The notes beneath the pieces were generated by a model. That model searched no databases and was not told the DNA's origin. It saw only the letters and a list, made by a program, of their open reading frames with translations. From Pseudoalteromonas sp. '520P1 No. 423' (GTDB lineage Bacteria > Pseudomonadota > Gammaproteobacteria > Enterobacterales > Alteromonadaceae): 64,000 nucleotides of DNA. A program made the translations under genes and the position numbers. The DNA lies in NCBI RefSeq assembly GCF_001269985.1, contig NZ_BBZB01000002.1, positions 558,001-622,000 on the forward strand, read 5' to 3'. The stretch's first letter is position 1. Every line of letters begins with the position of its first letter. Shown in pieces: positions 19,406 through 28,395 of the stretch.

Positions 19406-19587
19406 TACTCAGCCTTTATTATGATGAGTCGCTATTATAATCAATATTAGAGTAATTTTAAGTAAATTGTGATTTTGTGATGCTAAATGTAATAGACTTT
19501 TTGTAAAGTGTAATTTTTTGAAGGGGTTGGCTGAAAACCAACTGAAAGTTAATTTTGAGGAAAAGTACGTTTTTATATTTCATAAAT

Positions 19588-19613
19588 AAAAAACCCGCTG
19601 TTAAGCGGGCTTT
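19588..19613 (-). terminator. Terminator of the TonB receptor gene
   Basis: The stem cccgct with agcggg, extended by A-T pairs, has a gtta loop. On the minus strand it is followed by a T-run, 25 bases after the receptor stop. Confidence 0.85.
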
Positions 19614-19638
19614 ATTGTTTATATAGGCAAACTCTTAA

Positions 19639-21924
19639 TTAAAAGAAGTTAACTTTAAATTCAGCACCAATATAGCGTGGTTCGTTAACCATACCTGAGT
19701 TGTTGTTGAAGTCTACGCCACCGATGATCACTTGCTCATCAGTTAAGTTACGTACAAATGCAGAAACTTGGTATTCATTATTACCACTTTCCCAGTTGTA
19801 ACCTGTGCGAATGCCGCCTTCAAGAAGTGCTTTACCGTTAAACTCTTCAGCATGATATAAGAAGAAGTTAATGTCGCTACGGTAAGACCAATCTGTGTAA
19901 GCAAAGAATTCGCCATCAGCTACTTCAGTCGCATAACGTAAAGTGAAATTAGCAATCCATTCTGGAGAGTTAGGTAAGCTGTTACCATCAATATTAGCTC
20001 TACCATCCGAATTTAATGCATTAGTTACAGTACAAGTACCTGAACCACACGTTGCAACTGATAAGCTATCATCTTGAATCTCAGTGCTGTTGTAACTGAC
20101 ATTAAATGAAGCATTGATTTCATCAGTTAAAATCCACTGTGTATCAAGTTCAAAACCGTAACCAACAGTTTTATCTGCATTTAATAAAGTGTTTGAGTTT
20201 GCGCCACCACCGACAGCTGTTAATTGCTGATCATTCATTACAAAGTAATAAACCGTTGCGTTTACACGACCACGGCCGTCTAAAATATCTGATTTAATAC
20301 CAGTTTCAAATGAATTGATAGTTTCTGAATCGGCAATACTTACCTTTTGATCGTATAAAATACGACCTTGAACACTTGGTGCACGGAAACTATTGGCTAA
20401 ACGCGCAAAAACGTTAACGTCATCGTTAAGTTTGTAAACACCGCTTACATCCCAGCTTACATGGCTATCGCTTGGATTTGCTGATTCTTTGAAGTTAGTT
20501 TCTTCTTTATCAGTATTTGAAAATGGATGATTTATTAACCTTGCAGTGAAGTCTTTTTCATCATGCGAGTAACGAACACCTACCGTCATAGATAAATCTT
20601 CATCTACATCGTAATCTACAGAACCAAATACCGCATAGGCAGTAGTTTGTTGATCTTGAGTCGAATAACCTTTTTCATCACCATGGCTTAATTTAGGAAA
20701 GTCAGGGTTTTGGCCAGTTAAAAAATCATAAGAATCAATCGTTAAATCTTCGTAGTAATAAAATACACCGGTTTGGTAATTTAATGGACCATTTAAGTTA
20801 CTAGATAAACGCAACTCTTGTGTATATTGGTTATGATCTGGAATGGCATCAGCAGATTGTGCGCCCCACCAAACTGCATTAGGATCTTCAATTGGGTTAC
20901 CTAAGTAACCACCATCAACATCGGCACGAGAATAAATTTCTGCGCTTTCCCATGCTGAGATTGAAGTTAAAGTATGCGTATCACTTAAATCCCATTCAAG
21001 TTTTAAATTAGCACCTTGTGTGGTTACTTGTTGCGTCGCAAATTCTGCCGCATCTTGATATACAACGTCAGCGTCAAAGTCATCACGAATTTCGTTGCTA
21101 CCAGGTTTTGCAATATTTGTATGGAACACAATCGGTGTGCCATCTAAATCACGCCAGTGGTAGTTTAATAAAGCTGAAAAATCATTGCCTTCATATAAGA
21201 ATTGAATACGTGTTGCATTTTCTTCGTAACCGCCTAAAACGTCGTCTTGCTCAAAGCCTTCAGCACGGTTATCAATGTAATCATCTTTTTCTTGATGAAG
21301 ACCAGAAATACGCATTGATAAGTTATCTGTTAATGCAGTACCTACAGCACCTTCAAAATCAATTGCGCCTAAAGTGCCGTATGATAAAGCTGCATAACCA
21401 CTTGTATCTTCCGAAGGTTTTACTGAATCAAATTTAACTAAACCCGCAGGCGTATTACGACCAAATAAAGTACCTTGTGGACCACGTAATACTTCTACAC
21501 GCTCCATATCAAATACAGGGAAACCTTTTAATATAGGATTTTCTTGAACAACATCATCTACTACTAAAGATACAGGTTGTGATGCATTTAAATCAAAATC
21601 TGTATTACCTAAACCACGAACATAAAAGCGCGGAAAGCTACGACCAAAAGATGATTCAACCGAAAGTGATGGAATTTTTGCATTCATAAAACGAATGTCC
21701 ATACCTGCTGAACTATATGCCTCTAAATTATCACCTTGTAATGCAGAAACAGAAACTGGGATTTCTTGTGCATTTTCAACACGTTTACGTGCTGTTACTG
21801 AGATAACTTCTAATTGATTGGTTTTTGCTTGATCTTGCACTTGGGCGTCAGCTGCATAACCTGCAGCAGAAAACAAAGCTGTATTGATTAATACTGCTAA
21901 GGTTGTCTTTTTCATTGCTTTCAT
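19639..21924 (-). CDS. TonB-dependent outer-membrane receptor
   Basis: A 761-residue outer-membrane transporter powered through TonB. It has a signal peptide (about residues 1-24), a TonB-box-like LEVISVTA, and a plug domain with RGLGNTDFD and the conserved VEVLRGPQGTLFGRN element at about residues 140-160. A 22-strand barrel ends in the expected terminal Phe. The class resembles receptors that Alteromonadales use for sugars, oligomers or siderophores; the substrate is not deducible. ATG 21924 is preceded by AAAGG. Two inverted repeats sit in its leader (21961-21984 and 22023-22056). Confidence 0.92.
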   Translation of the reverse strand: MKAMKKTTLAVLINTALFSAAGYAADAQVQDQAKTNQLEVISVTARKRVENAQEIPVSVSALQGDNLEAYSSAGMDIRFMNAKIPSLSVESSFGRSFPRFYVRGLGNTDFDLNASQPVSLVVDDVVQENPILKGFPVFDMERVEVLRGPQGTLFGRNTPAGLVKFDSVKPSEDTSGYAALSYGTLGAIDFEGAVGTALTDNLSMRISGLHQEKDDYIDNRAEGFEQDDVLGGYEENATRIQFLYEGNDFSALLNYHWRDLDGTPIVFHTNIAKPGSNEIRDDFDADVVYQDAAEFATQQVTTQGANLKLEWDLSDTHTLTSISAWESAEIYSRADVDGGYLGNPIEDPNAVWWGAQSADAIPDHNQYTQELRLSSNLNGPLNYQTGVFYYYEDLTIDSYDFLTGQNPDFPKLSHGDEKGYSTQDQQTTAYAVFGSVDYDVDEDLSMTVGVRYSHDEKDFTARLINHPFSNTDKEETNFKESANPSDSHVSWDVSGVYKLNDDVNVFARLANSFRAPSVQGRILYDQKVSIADSETINSFETGIKSDILDGRGRVNATVYYFVMNDQQLTAVGGGANSNTLLNADKTVGYGFELDTQWILTDEINASFNVSYNSTEIQDDSLSVATCGSGTCTVTNALNSDGRANIDGNSLPNSPEWIANFTLRYATEVADGEFFAYTDWSYRSDINFFLYHAEEFNGKALLEGGIRTGYNWESGNNEYQVSAFVRNLTDEQVIIGGVDFNNNSGMVNEPRYIGAEFKVNFF

Positions 21925-21960
21925 GTCGGATTTAACCTTTATTCACTCTTAAATTTCAAC

Positions 21961-21984
21961 TGTAATATGTAGCGCCATATTACA
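21961..21984. promoter_or_regulatory. 24-bp palindrome in the TonB receptor leader
   Basis: The perfect 9-bp arms tgtaatatg and catattaca are separated by tagcgc, 36 to 60 bases before the receptor start on the minus strand. Position and symmetry suggest a dimeric repressor operator. Confidence 0.55.
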
Positions 21985-22022
21985 TTGGCGATGTAAGGGT
22001 CAATTTTACGAAGTTAATACGG

Positions 22023-22056
22023 ACCTAACGGGTAAGAGTGGTAGACACCGTTAGGT
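22023..22056. repeat. 9-bp inverted repeat in the TonB receptor leader
   Basis: The arms acctaacgg and ccgttaggt are separated by 16 bases, about 100-130 bases upstream of the receptor gene. This could be an RNA hairpin in the leader or a second operator. Confidence 0.5.
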
Positions 22057-22452
22057 TGAGCCTTACGGTAACAAATGATAACACGAGAAAAGGATAAATA
22101 ATTCAGTAAATGTTAAAAATATGTATTTTAAATTTTAATTTAACAATTTTTAAACATAAAATATGCAGTTTAAATTAGAGTTTTTACTCTATAAGTCTAT
22201 GATATTAATATAATCTTTTTGCACTATTTGCTTACAGGACAAATGTCCGCATTAAATGGAATTTTTTTTAATTATTTTTGTCTGATAAAGGTTTTGAGTT
22301 AGGTTTGGTGGTTTTTTAACAATTTTATACAATTTAAGAAAAAAGATTGTTACCGTATGGTACAAGTTAATTGCAGTTTAACTGTATTATCATTAATACA
22401 GAAATAAATATAATGACATCATCTTTTAATGAACAATAAATAAGTGATGTAA
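22057..22452. other. AT-rich intergenic stretch between TonB receptor and bestrophin-like genes
   Basis: Nearly 400 bases lie between divergently transcribed genes. They must hold the promoters of both, but I cannot assign convincing -35/-10 boxes and see no gene fragment. Confidence 0.5.
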
Positions 22453-23346
22453 GTGATAAATAGTAGACAAGTTCACCCTATAAAATTACTTTTTATTTTA
22501 AAGGGCTCTATTATTCCAATCATTGCCCCACAAATCATTTTCATCACACTATTTAGTCTTTTTGTAGCAATAAGTCACAAATTTTATCCTGCGATCTTGC
22601 CTCAATATGCATTAGCACCTTTCACTTTGCTTGGTATTGCTTTGTCTTTATTTCTTGGATTTAGGAACAATGCTTGTTATGCCCGCTGGTGGGAAGGGCG
22701 AAACTTATGGGGGCAATTAGTTATTAGTTCTAGAAACTTATCTCGACAAATAATGTCATTGATTGATAACAAAACAGCTTATGGAAGGGATGCTCAAAGG
22801 CAGTTGATTTGTTTGATCATCGCGTATAATTATGCTTTGAAACATCAATTAAATGGCTCTGTCCCTTGGTATGATATTGAAAAATTTTTGCAACCAAGTG
22901 AAATAGAGAGTTTAAAAAGTGCCTATAATCTTCCCGATGCTATTTTAAGATTGATCAGCACACAACTTATATTGCTTAGACAAGAGTCTTTATTATCTGA
23001 CTATTTTATAGTCAATCTAGAGCAGCACATTAGTGCTATGGTATCAGTACAAGCTGGCTGTGAACGCATTCAAAATACACCTTTGCCATTGGCGTATAGA
23101 TTGTTAGTACATCGCACTGTGTATTTATTTTGTTTTATATTGCCCTTTGGATTAGTAAATTCGTTAGGGCTAATGACCCCGATATTAAGCAGCATAATCG
23201 CATATGCATTGTTAGGTTTAGATTCGCTAAGTACTCAGTTAGAACAACCATTTGGTACATCGCTTAATCACTTGCCTATTTCAGATATTACTTATTCTAT
23301 AGAGCAGAACTTGTTAGAAAACTTAGAAGAGTTAAATCAGACTTAG
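22453..23346 (+). CDS. Bestrophin-family membrane protein (UPF0187/YneE-like)
   Basis: A 297-residue member of the bacterial bestrophin homologues, which form pentameric ion channels in the inner membrane. The family signature is the region FRNNACYARWWEGRNLWGQ, followed by helices, and a C-terminal region FGTSLNHLPISDI matching the family's E/xPFGxxxNDLPL end. Hydrophobic segments are near residues 22-45, 52-70 and 215-250. The GTG start at 22453 has only a weak upstream ribosome site, so the start is less sure. A second small membrane protein gene (UPF0114) follows 54 bases later and may be co-transcribed. Confidence 0.85.
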   Translation: MINSRQVHPIKLLFILKGSIIPIIAPQIIFITLFSLFVAISHKFYPAILPQYALAPFTLLGIALSLFLGFRNNACYARWWEGRNLWGQLVISSRNLSRQIMSLIDNKTAYGRDAQRQLICLIIAYNYALKHQLNGSVPWYDIEKFLQPSEIESLKSAYNLPDAILRLISTQLILLRQESLLSDYFIVNLEQHISAMVSVQAGCERIQNTPLPLAYRLLVHRTVYLFCFILPFGLVNSLGLMTPILSSIIAYALLGLDSLSTQLEQPFGTSLNHLPISDITYSIEQNLLENLEELNQT

Positions 23347-23400
23347 TTATTAACAGTGAGTAACATTTTTAGTCAAAATCTTTTATAAGTAGGAAACCCA

Positions 23401-23907
23401 ATGAAAAAAACCTTTGATATTTTTAGATTCACCAGCTGGATAGCCATAGTCTGCTCTTTAGTTGGTTCATTTTTATTATTTATTGTTGGCGCTATTAAAA
23501 CTTATTATGCGTTAACAACAGTATTACTGGGCAGAATTCCTAACGAAAGTTTAGCGCATTTAGATTCTTCAGATATTGCAACAGCTTATTTAATTAAATC
23601 TTTAGATACATTTCTAATTGCTTTGGTCTTATTTATATTTGCCCACGGCGTATATACTTTGTTCATTTTTAATAAGAGTGAAAGTAATACTAAACCTGTT
23701 TTAAAGTGGATAAAAACCCCTAATATTGGCCATTTAAAAAATATTTTAGGTGAAGTCATTGTTATTATTTTATTTGTTAAGTTTTTAGAGCTCATTCTTA
23801 TTAATTTGAATAATTTAAGTTGGGAAGTGCTTATATTACCTTTGGCGATTTTATTATTAGCTTTGAGTTTAAAGTTTTTAAGCTTAGGTAAAGAGCACAA
23901 TGACTAA
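23401..23907 (+). CDS. UPF0114 (YqhA-like) membrane protein
   Basis: A 168-residue inner-membrane protein with four predicted helices (about residues 12-35, 65-90, 115-135, 140-160). The sequence around KSLDTFLIALVLFIFAHGVYTLF matches the core of the UPF0114/YqhA family, whose function is not established. It follows the bestrophin-like gene on the same strand and ends at a strong terminator, so a two-gene unit of ion-handling membrane proteins is possible. Confidence 0.82.
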   Translation: MKKTFDIFRFTSWIAIVCSLVGSFLLFIVGAIKTYYALTTVLLGRIPNESLAHLDSSDIATAYLIKSLDTFLIALVLFIFAHGVYTLFIFNKSESNTKPVLKWIKTPNIGHLKNILGEVIVIILFVKFLELILINLNNLSWEVLILPLAILLLALSLKFLSLGKEHND

Positions 23908-23917
23908 GTGAGAATAA

Positions 23918-23946
23918 AAAAATGCCCATATTAAATGGGCATTTTT
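23918..23946. terminator. Bidirectional terminator
   Basis: A perfect 11-bp stem (aaaaatgccca with tgggcattttt) has a 7-base loop, between the convergent UPF0114 and S66 peptidase genes. Confidence 0.92.
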
Positions 23947-23975
23947 GTTTAAAGCCAAATTTACATATTACTTTA

Positions 23976-25004
23976 TCAGCTGAGTGTTTGCTTTATTTTG
24001 CCTACATTGTTTGAAACTGATACATCAGCAAAAGCGCCATTAAACAGGGTTAAGTTAGGTGGTAAATGGCCAATATCAACATCATAAACCACAGGAATAT
24101 CTAAATCGTCTAAAGCATTTGATAGTGCTTCAAATGACGAGATCTCCTTACCTTTATTACTCGTCACTGCATTACGCCCAATTAAAAGGCCATTAATTTT
24201 ATTACAAACCCCTTTAAACTTTAAACTTAATAATGCTCGCATAAATGCGGTGGGCGACATTTCAGCATTTTCGATATATAAGATAATGCCGTCATCTATA
24301 TAATTAAGATGAAAAGCATCAAAATCAAAATATTCAGTGCCAATAATATTTGAAATTGTATCAAAACAGCCACCAATTAAGCGACCACTAAAATTTGCTG
24401 TACTTGATTTATCTAATACTTTCCACAGTGTTGGCTCAGTTAAATTTAATGTGACGTTTGGGTTTTGGCTAAATGATTCATTCTTAATTTGATAAAATTG
24501 AGATGACTGTTGTTCAAAGTTATCATCATCCTTTAGCTTTAAATGCGCTAAAGTACTTGATGTCAACAATTCAGCCTCATCAGGATGTAGTTGCATTAAG
24601 TTAGTTGCATGAACTGTTGACCAATTAAGTTTAGTTGTAAGCGTTGTTAAAACCGTACTCACATCAGAGAAGCCCATTATCCATTTAGGTTTAACCGATA
24701 GTAAACGTTTAAAGTCTAACAAGGGTAAAATTTCCATAGCAAACTCTCCCCCCCAAGGCGGCATGATTGCATCTATGGTGTCATCACATAACATGTCCAT
24801 AAGCTCTTGGGCACGTAACTGCTTACATGCACTGACATGTTTAATATCTTCTCTAAGGCATTGACCTTCAATCACCTCAAAACCTAAATCTTTAAGATTT
24901 TTTAATACAATATCTAAACGCTGATGGCAGCTAGTTGCAACACCAGATGAAAAAGCGGTTATGGCAATTTTACTACCTTGTTTTAATGGTTTTGGGTATT
25001 TCAC
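23976..25004 (-). CDS. S66-family LD-carboxypeptidase (LdcA/MccF-like)
   Basis: S66 serine peptidases cleave L,D bonds in recycled muropeptides (LdcA) or inactivate microcin C-type compounds (MccF). The nucleophile elbow is GFSDVS with Ser113. The Glu (ENAEMSP) and His (DIGHLPPN) of the family triad are in place. At 342 residues with no signal peptide it is cytoplasmic. Length and the overall pattern do not separate LdcA from MccF function. The gene is followed by the shared terminator and preceded by the accessory region. Confidence 0.88.
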   Translation of the reverse strand: MKYPKPLKQGSKIAITAFSSGVATSCHQRLDIVLKNLKDLGFEVIEGQCLREDIKHVSACKQLRAQELMDMLCDDTIDAIMPPWGGEFAMEILPLLDFKRLLSVKPKWIMGFSDVSTVLTTLTTKLNWSTVHATNLMQLHPDEAELLTSSTLAHLKLKDDDNFEQQSSQFYQIKNESFSQNPNVTLNLTEPTLWKVLDKSSTANFSGRLIGGCFDTISNIIGTEYFDFDAFHLNYIDDGIILYIENAEMSPTAFMRALLSLKFKGVCNKINGLLIGRNAVTSNKGKEISSFEALSNALDDLDIPVVYDVDIGHLPPNLTLFNGAFADVSVSNNVGKIKQTLS

Positions 25005-25220
25005 TTTATTCCTAAATTAATGAAACTTCAGACTGTTAAAGGTTACGATAAATAATGTTTCAAAACAACGTTTTACCTATAGATTAAAAAGCCAACTAAA
25101 TTCTGATTTAAAAAGCTGGCATTGATTGCGTTATAAACTGAACTTTTTATACTTCTCTATATAGTTATCTAAGTTCTCATGATTTTCTTTTTTAGTGTAG
25201 AGTCCATTTAAATTAGCAGG

Positions 25221-25258
25221 TGATCCAATCTGTATTAGCATTGATCCGATCTCTTTCA
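25221..25258. repeat. Short direct repeats at the left edge of the accessory region
   Basis: TGATCCAATCTGT at 25221 and TGATCCGATCTCT at 25242 repeat in direct orientation 21 bp apart. The same TGATCC core appears as an inverted pair at 26298-26327. They could be recombinase or regulator sites near the end of the element. Confidence 0.35.
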
Positions 25259-25270
25259 GCAGCTCAAAAA

Positions 25271-26209
25271 TCAAAAGTAAACTTCACCAAATTTATGTTT
25301 TTTAGGTCGGGATTTATTAAGCGCTTTGAGTAGCCATTTTAATCCTTGGTTGCTATCTGGTAGCTTCCATTTTTCATGATTAAAGGCTTCTGCCATTTCC
25401 TGAATAATAAGTGGTTTATTACCGCGATATTTCCAATAAAAGAATTCTCTAGCTGTGGTATGACGGTCAATTATCATCAAATCTTCAGCCATCATTTCAT
25501 TCTTCTGCTCTATGCTGAGCATGTACTCAACAACTTCTACAGAATCAGGCCAAGTAGAGGCTCTTGCTCGAAGGATTTGACGCTGGAGGATATTATCATA
25601 AACGTATGTATAAAGCTCTGGTAAAAAGCTATGAGGACAAAATCGAGATAAAAAATTAAAGAACACATTATATAAATGCGTTTCAATATCATCGTTTATT
25701 AATACTGGCTCACTGTATTGCCGAAACAGCGCTATTAATGCTGCTACAGCATGGTCATCTCCTATCCTGATGAGTTTTTTTAAGGGCTTGTTATCGTCAA
25801 GCATTCGCTCATCGAATAGTCTGGGGTTTTCAATATAATCAAGTACTATTGTCGAAACATTTTTATTTAAGCTGTTATAAAACTCATGCCATTGGTCTTC
25901 ATCACGCTCGATTAATGTTAATGCCTGCCAAAAAGGGGAATGGTAAGTTTTAAGCGCACTAGGACAATGCTCTTTAATACGGCTCATTGATTTTTTACTG
26001 GGCGTTATTCCGTGCTTTAAAAAACGTCTCCATTTTCCTGAATCATAGAGCTGTCCAGTGTTTGGACTTATTTTGATATTTTCTGGCTCGAAATGTTTCT
26101 CCAGTGCATAGCCTGTGAGCCGTAAGTCATTTATCCGTGCGATAAAGTGCAGCATATATTTTACTTTTAGCCGTTCTATCGGATCTTTTTTAGGTCGAGT
26201 CATATTCAA
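25271..26209 (-). CDS. Uncharacterised protein of the IS21-like mobile region
   Basis: A 312-residue soluble protein that I do not recognise. It begins with a basic stretch (MNMTRPKKDPIERLK), contains DSGKWRRFLKHGITPSKKS, which could be a small DNA-contacting region, and is otherwise helical and rich in charged and aromatic residues. There is no signal peptide or membrane helix. It diverges from the small DNA-binding gene and istA operon, so it probably belongs to the mobile element as a regulator or accessory factor. Its minus-strand start is near 26209. Function unknown. Confidence 0.6.
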   Translation of the reverse strand: MNMTRPKKDPIERLKVKYMLHFIARINDLRLTGYALEKHFEPENIKISPNTGQLYDSGKWRRFLKHGITPSKKSMSRIKEHCPSALKTYHSPFWQALTLIERDEDQWHEFYNSLNKNVSTIVLDYIENPRLFDERMLDDNKPLKKLIRIGDDHAVAALIALFRQYSEPVLINDDIETHLYNVFFNFLSRFCPHSFLPELYTYVYDNILQRQILRARASTWPDSVEVVEYMLSIEQKNEMMAEDLMIIDRHTTAREFFYWKYRGNKPLIIQEMAEAFNHEKWKLPDSNQGLKWLLKALNKSRPKKHKFGEVYF

Positions 26210-26297
26210 AAGCCGCTATCCGAACGGTCACTGGTCTATATTTTGTTCGGCATGTCACAGTTAATTATAGCTCGTTATCTTAAAAATGCTTGTTTAT

Positions 26298-26327
26298 GCA
26301 GGATCATAACTATCGTTTTGATCCTGC
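26298..26327. promoter_or_regulatory. 9-bp inverted repeat in the divergent promoter
   Basis: The arms gcaggatca and tgatcctgc are perfect and separated by 12 bases. The site is between the divergent unknown gene and the small DNA-binding gene, about 70 bases before the latter, a natural operator position. Confidence 0.55.
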
Positions 26328-26394
26328 TAGCGAACCCATGTTTTATGAGCTAGGTTTGAAGGATACGTGACAAAGCGGAGCAAAGAGAGTTGAT

Positions 26395-26664
26395 ATGACT
26401 AATGAAGATCTGGCAGAAGCTTTATCAAAAGAGTTAGAGCAGAAGCTGTATGACGAGCATGGCCCAATGATGTTTGGTGATGCGTTAAGAAAAGCCTTGG
26501 GCTATCGCAGTGGGGATGCGTTTCGGCAAGCAGCAAGCCGAGGCACAGTACCTATTCATACATTTAGAATTGAAACCAGAAGAGGTCGATTTGCCATGAC
26601 CAAAGATGTAGCCAAGTGGCTTGCTGAGCAGCGTTATGCCACAGAGGGTGTTGTAATGGATTAG
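26395..26664 (+). CDS. Small DNA-binding protein of the mobile element (putative regulator)
   Basis: An 89-residue protein. The middle reads DALRKALGYRSGDAFRQAASRG, then a basic RRGRFAMTKDVAKWLAEQR, a layout typical of small winged or excisionase-like helix-turn-helix proteins in mobile elements. It precedes the istA operon by 180 bases and diverges from the unknown gene across an inverted-repeat operator. It may be the element's transcription or directionality factor. The exact family is not recognised; the DNA-binding role is inferred. Confidence 0.55.
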   Translation: MTNEDLAEALSKELEQKLYDEHGPMMFGDALRKALGYRSGDAFRQAASRGTVPIHTFRIETRRGRFAMTKDVAKWLAEQRYATEGVVMD

Positions 26665-26686
26665 TTTTTTAGGTGCAGAATGTGCA

Positions 26687-26720
26687 ACGCCAACAATTGA
26701 CTGGTACTCAATGTTGGCGT
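26687..26720. repeat. Hairpin between the regulator gene and istA
   Basis: A 9-bp perfect stem (acgccaaca with tgttggcgt), extended by four more pairs (ttga with tcaa) past one bulged base, has a 7-base loop. No T-run follows, so a structured leader or protein site is more likely than a terminator. Confidence 0.55.
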
Positions 26721-26777
26721 CGATGGTCTTTGTCTTTAAGCAGACACTATAATCATCGTACATTTTTACCGTTTGTC

Positions 26778-26799
26778 AAATTATCTTAGAAGATAATTT
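26778..26799. promoter_or_regulatory. 22-bp palindrome upstream of istA
   Basis: Perfect 10-bp arms aaattatctt and aagataattt are separated by ag, centred about 57 bases before the istA ATG. It could be the istA operator. Confidence 0.55.
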
Positions 26800-26844
26800 A
26801 GGGATTTCTGCGCCTTTATTTTTAATGACTTAAAGGTAAAGAGT

Positions 26845-28395
26845 ATGATTGAGGTACATAAATTAAGAGAAGTCATTCGCTTACTTCTTTTGCCCAAAGG
26901 TTTATCTCATATTTATATTGGCAAGTTAGCAGGTTGCCCTCGGCAAACCGTGGACGTGCTAAGCAATAAGCTATTAGCGTCAGAGATTACGCCTGAATCG
27001 TTTGCTGACTTAGATGATGACGAGCTAAAGCGTCAAATATACCCCAAGTGTTTTATTACAAAACGCTTCAAAATTGAGCCTGATTTTGAAGAAATTATTG
27101 TGCAATGCATTAAAGCCCATAAAAAATATCGTAAAACGATTTGGACTAAGTATTGTGAATATAAACGAAAGTACGGTGACAAAGCTTATGGTAGGTCTCG
27201 GTTTTATCAACTTATAGCGACTTACATTAAGAAAACTCGCTTGTCGATGCTGCAAGAGTTTGCCCCCGGTGAAGTTATGTTTATTGACTATGCTGGGTCA
27301 ACCTTATCTTACTCAAAAGGTGATCAAGAAGTGATGACCTACGCATTTGTGGCAACCTTGGGTTATTCGAAAAAGCGTTTTGCCTATACGACAAAAGATA
27401 TGAGTTCGGCAAGTTGGATTAAGGCCATTATCGCCGCCATAGATTATTTTGGTGGTATTCCTGAGGTCATTCATTGTGATAATGCCAAGGCTATGGTCAA
27501 AAAAGCAGGATTAGTTGCTGAACTAAGTCAATCTGCAAGTGAGTTTGCTAAGCACTATGATGATGTATTAATCGATACATCAAAAGTTGCTACACCAACT
27601 CATAACCCGTTAGCTGAAAATCGTGTAAAAGAGCTGACCCACAGCGTGTTTGCCACAATGAATACTGACCTGACGTTCTTCTCTATTGATGAGATGAATG
27701 CTCATTTAGCCGTGGAAGTTGAAAAGCGTAACGCTAACCCAATTCAGCGTATTGGGCTTAGTGCCAATGACTTGTTTTATTCAGATGAGTCTCACCAGTT
27801 AGCGCCACGACCTAAACAACCATTTGAGCCAGTAACATACCGCACTGTCGTAAAAGTACCTGAAAACTATTTTGTTTGGTATGACAACAATCGTTACTCC
27901 GTGCCTTATGAATATCGAAATGATTACGTTGAGTTGCGTGTTCAAGGTGGAAAACTGTTAATACTTCATAAAGGGCAGCTACGTGTTACTCATGACATTA
28001 TTGAAGGTAAAAATAATGTTGTCTCGATTGATAAACACCTACATCCAAAACATTTGGCTCAGAAGAGTAAAACCAAATCGCACTATATTGAATGGGCTAA
28101 AACCATTGCGCCCTGTGTTGTTAAAGTCGTTGAGCATCTATATAGCAAAACTAAACATGATCATTCTCACCCAATAGGCAAACGTTGCCAAGTATTACAA
28201 AAATTTGATAGTCAATTTGGTGATGTTGCTTTTGTAGCCGCCTGTGAATATGCCCTTCGATGTCACATGCTCAGTGTTAAAGAAATTGAACTTATTTTGA
28301 AATCTAACGTATATGATGTTGAGCCTGATGCTAGTGAAACGACTCATGCAAATTTACGAGGTCAGGATTACTACTCTGGATGTCAATATGAGTAA
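26845..28395 (+). CDS. istA: IS21-family transposase IstA
   Basis: A 516-residue DDE transposase. An N-terminal helix-turn-helix (about residues 15-45) is followed by the catalytic core. The triad is Asp148 (FIDYAG), Asp212 (HCDNAKAM) and Glu258 (LAENRVK), spaced as in IS21 enzymes. The C-terminal domain carries the VPENYFVWYDNNRYSVP segment typical of IstA. It opens a four-gene operon with istB (8-base overlap), a Toprim-like gene and a tyrosine recombinase gene. It appears intact. Confidence 0.93.
   Translation: MIEVHKLREVIRLLLLPKGLSHIYIGKLAGCPRQTVDVLSNKLLASEITPESFADLDDDELKRQIYPKCFITKRFKIEPDFEEIIVQCIKAHKKYRKTIWTKYCEYKRKYGDKAYGRSRFYQLIATYIKKTRLSMLQEFAPGEVMFIDYAGSTLSYSKGDQEVMTYAFVATLGYSKKRFAYTTKDMSSASWIKAIIAAIDYFGGIPEVIHCDNAKAMVKKAGLVAELSQSASEFAKHYDDVLIDTSKVATPTHNPLAENRVKELTHSVFATMNTDLTFFSIDEMNAHLAVEVEKRNANPIQRIGLSANDLFYSDESHQLAPRPKQPFEPVTYRTVVKVPENYFVWYDNNRYSVPYEYRNDYVELRVQGGKLLILHKGQLRVTHDIIEGKNNVVSIDKHLHPKHLAQKSKTKSHYIEWAKTIAPCVVKVVEHLYSKTKHDHSHPIGKRCQVLQKFDSQFGDVAFVAACEYALRCHMLSVKEIELILKSNVYDVEPDASETTHANLRGQDYYSGCQYE

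Noticed and set aside
21018..21437. 139-codon + strand frame inside the TonB receptor
   Set aside because: It is the antisense shadow of a well-supported gene and lacks a ribosome site or family match.
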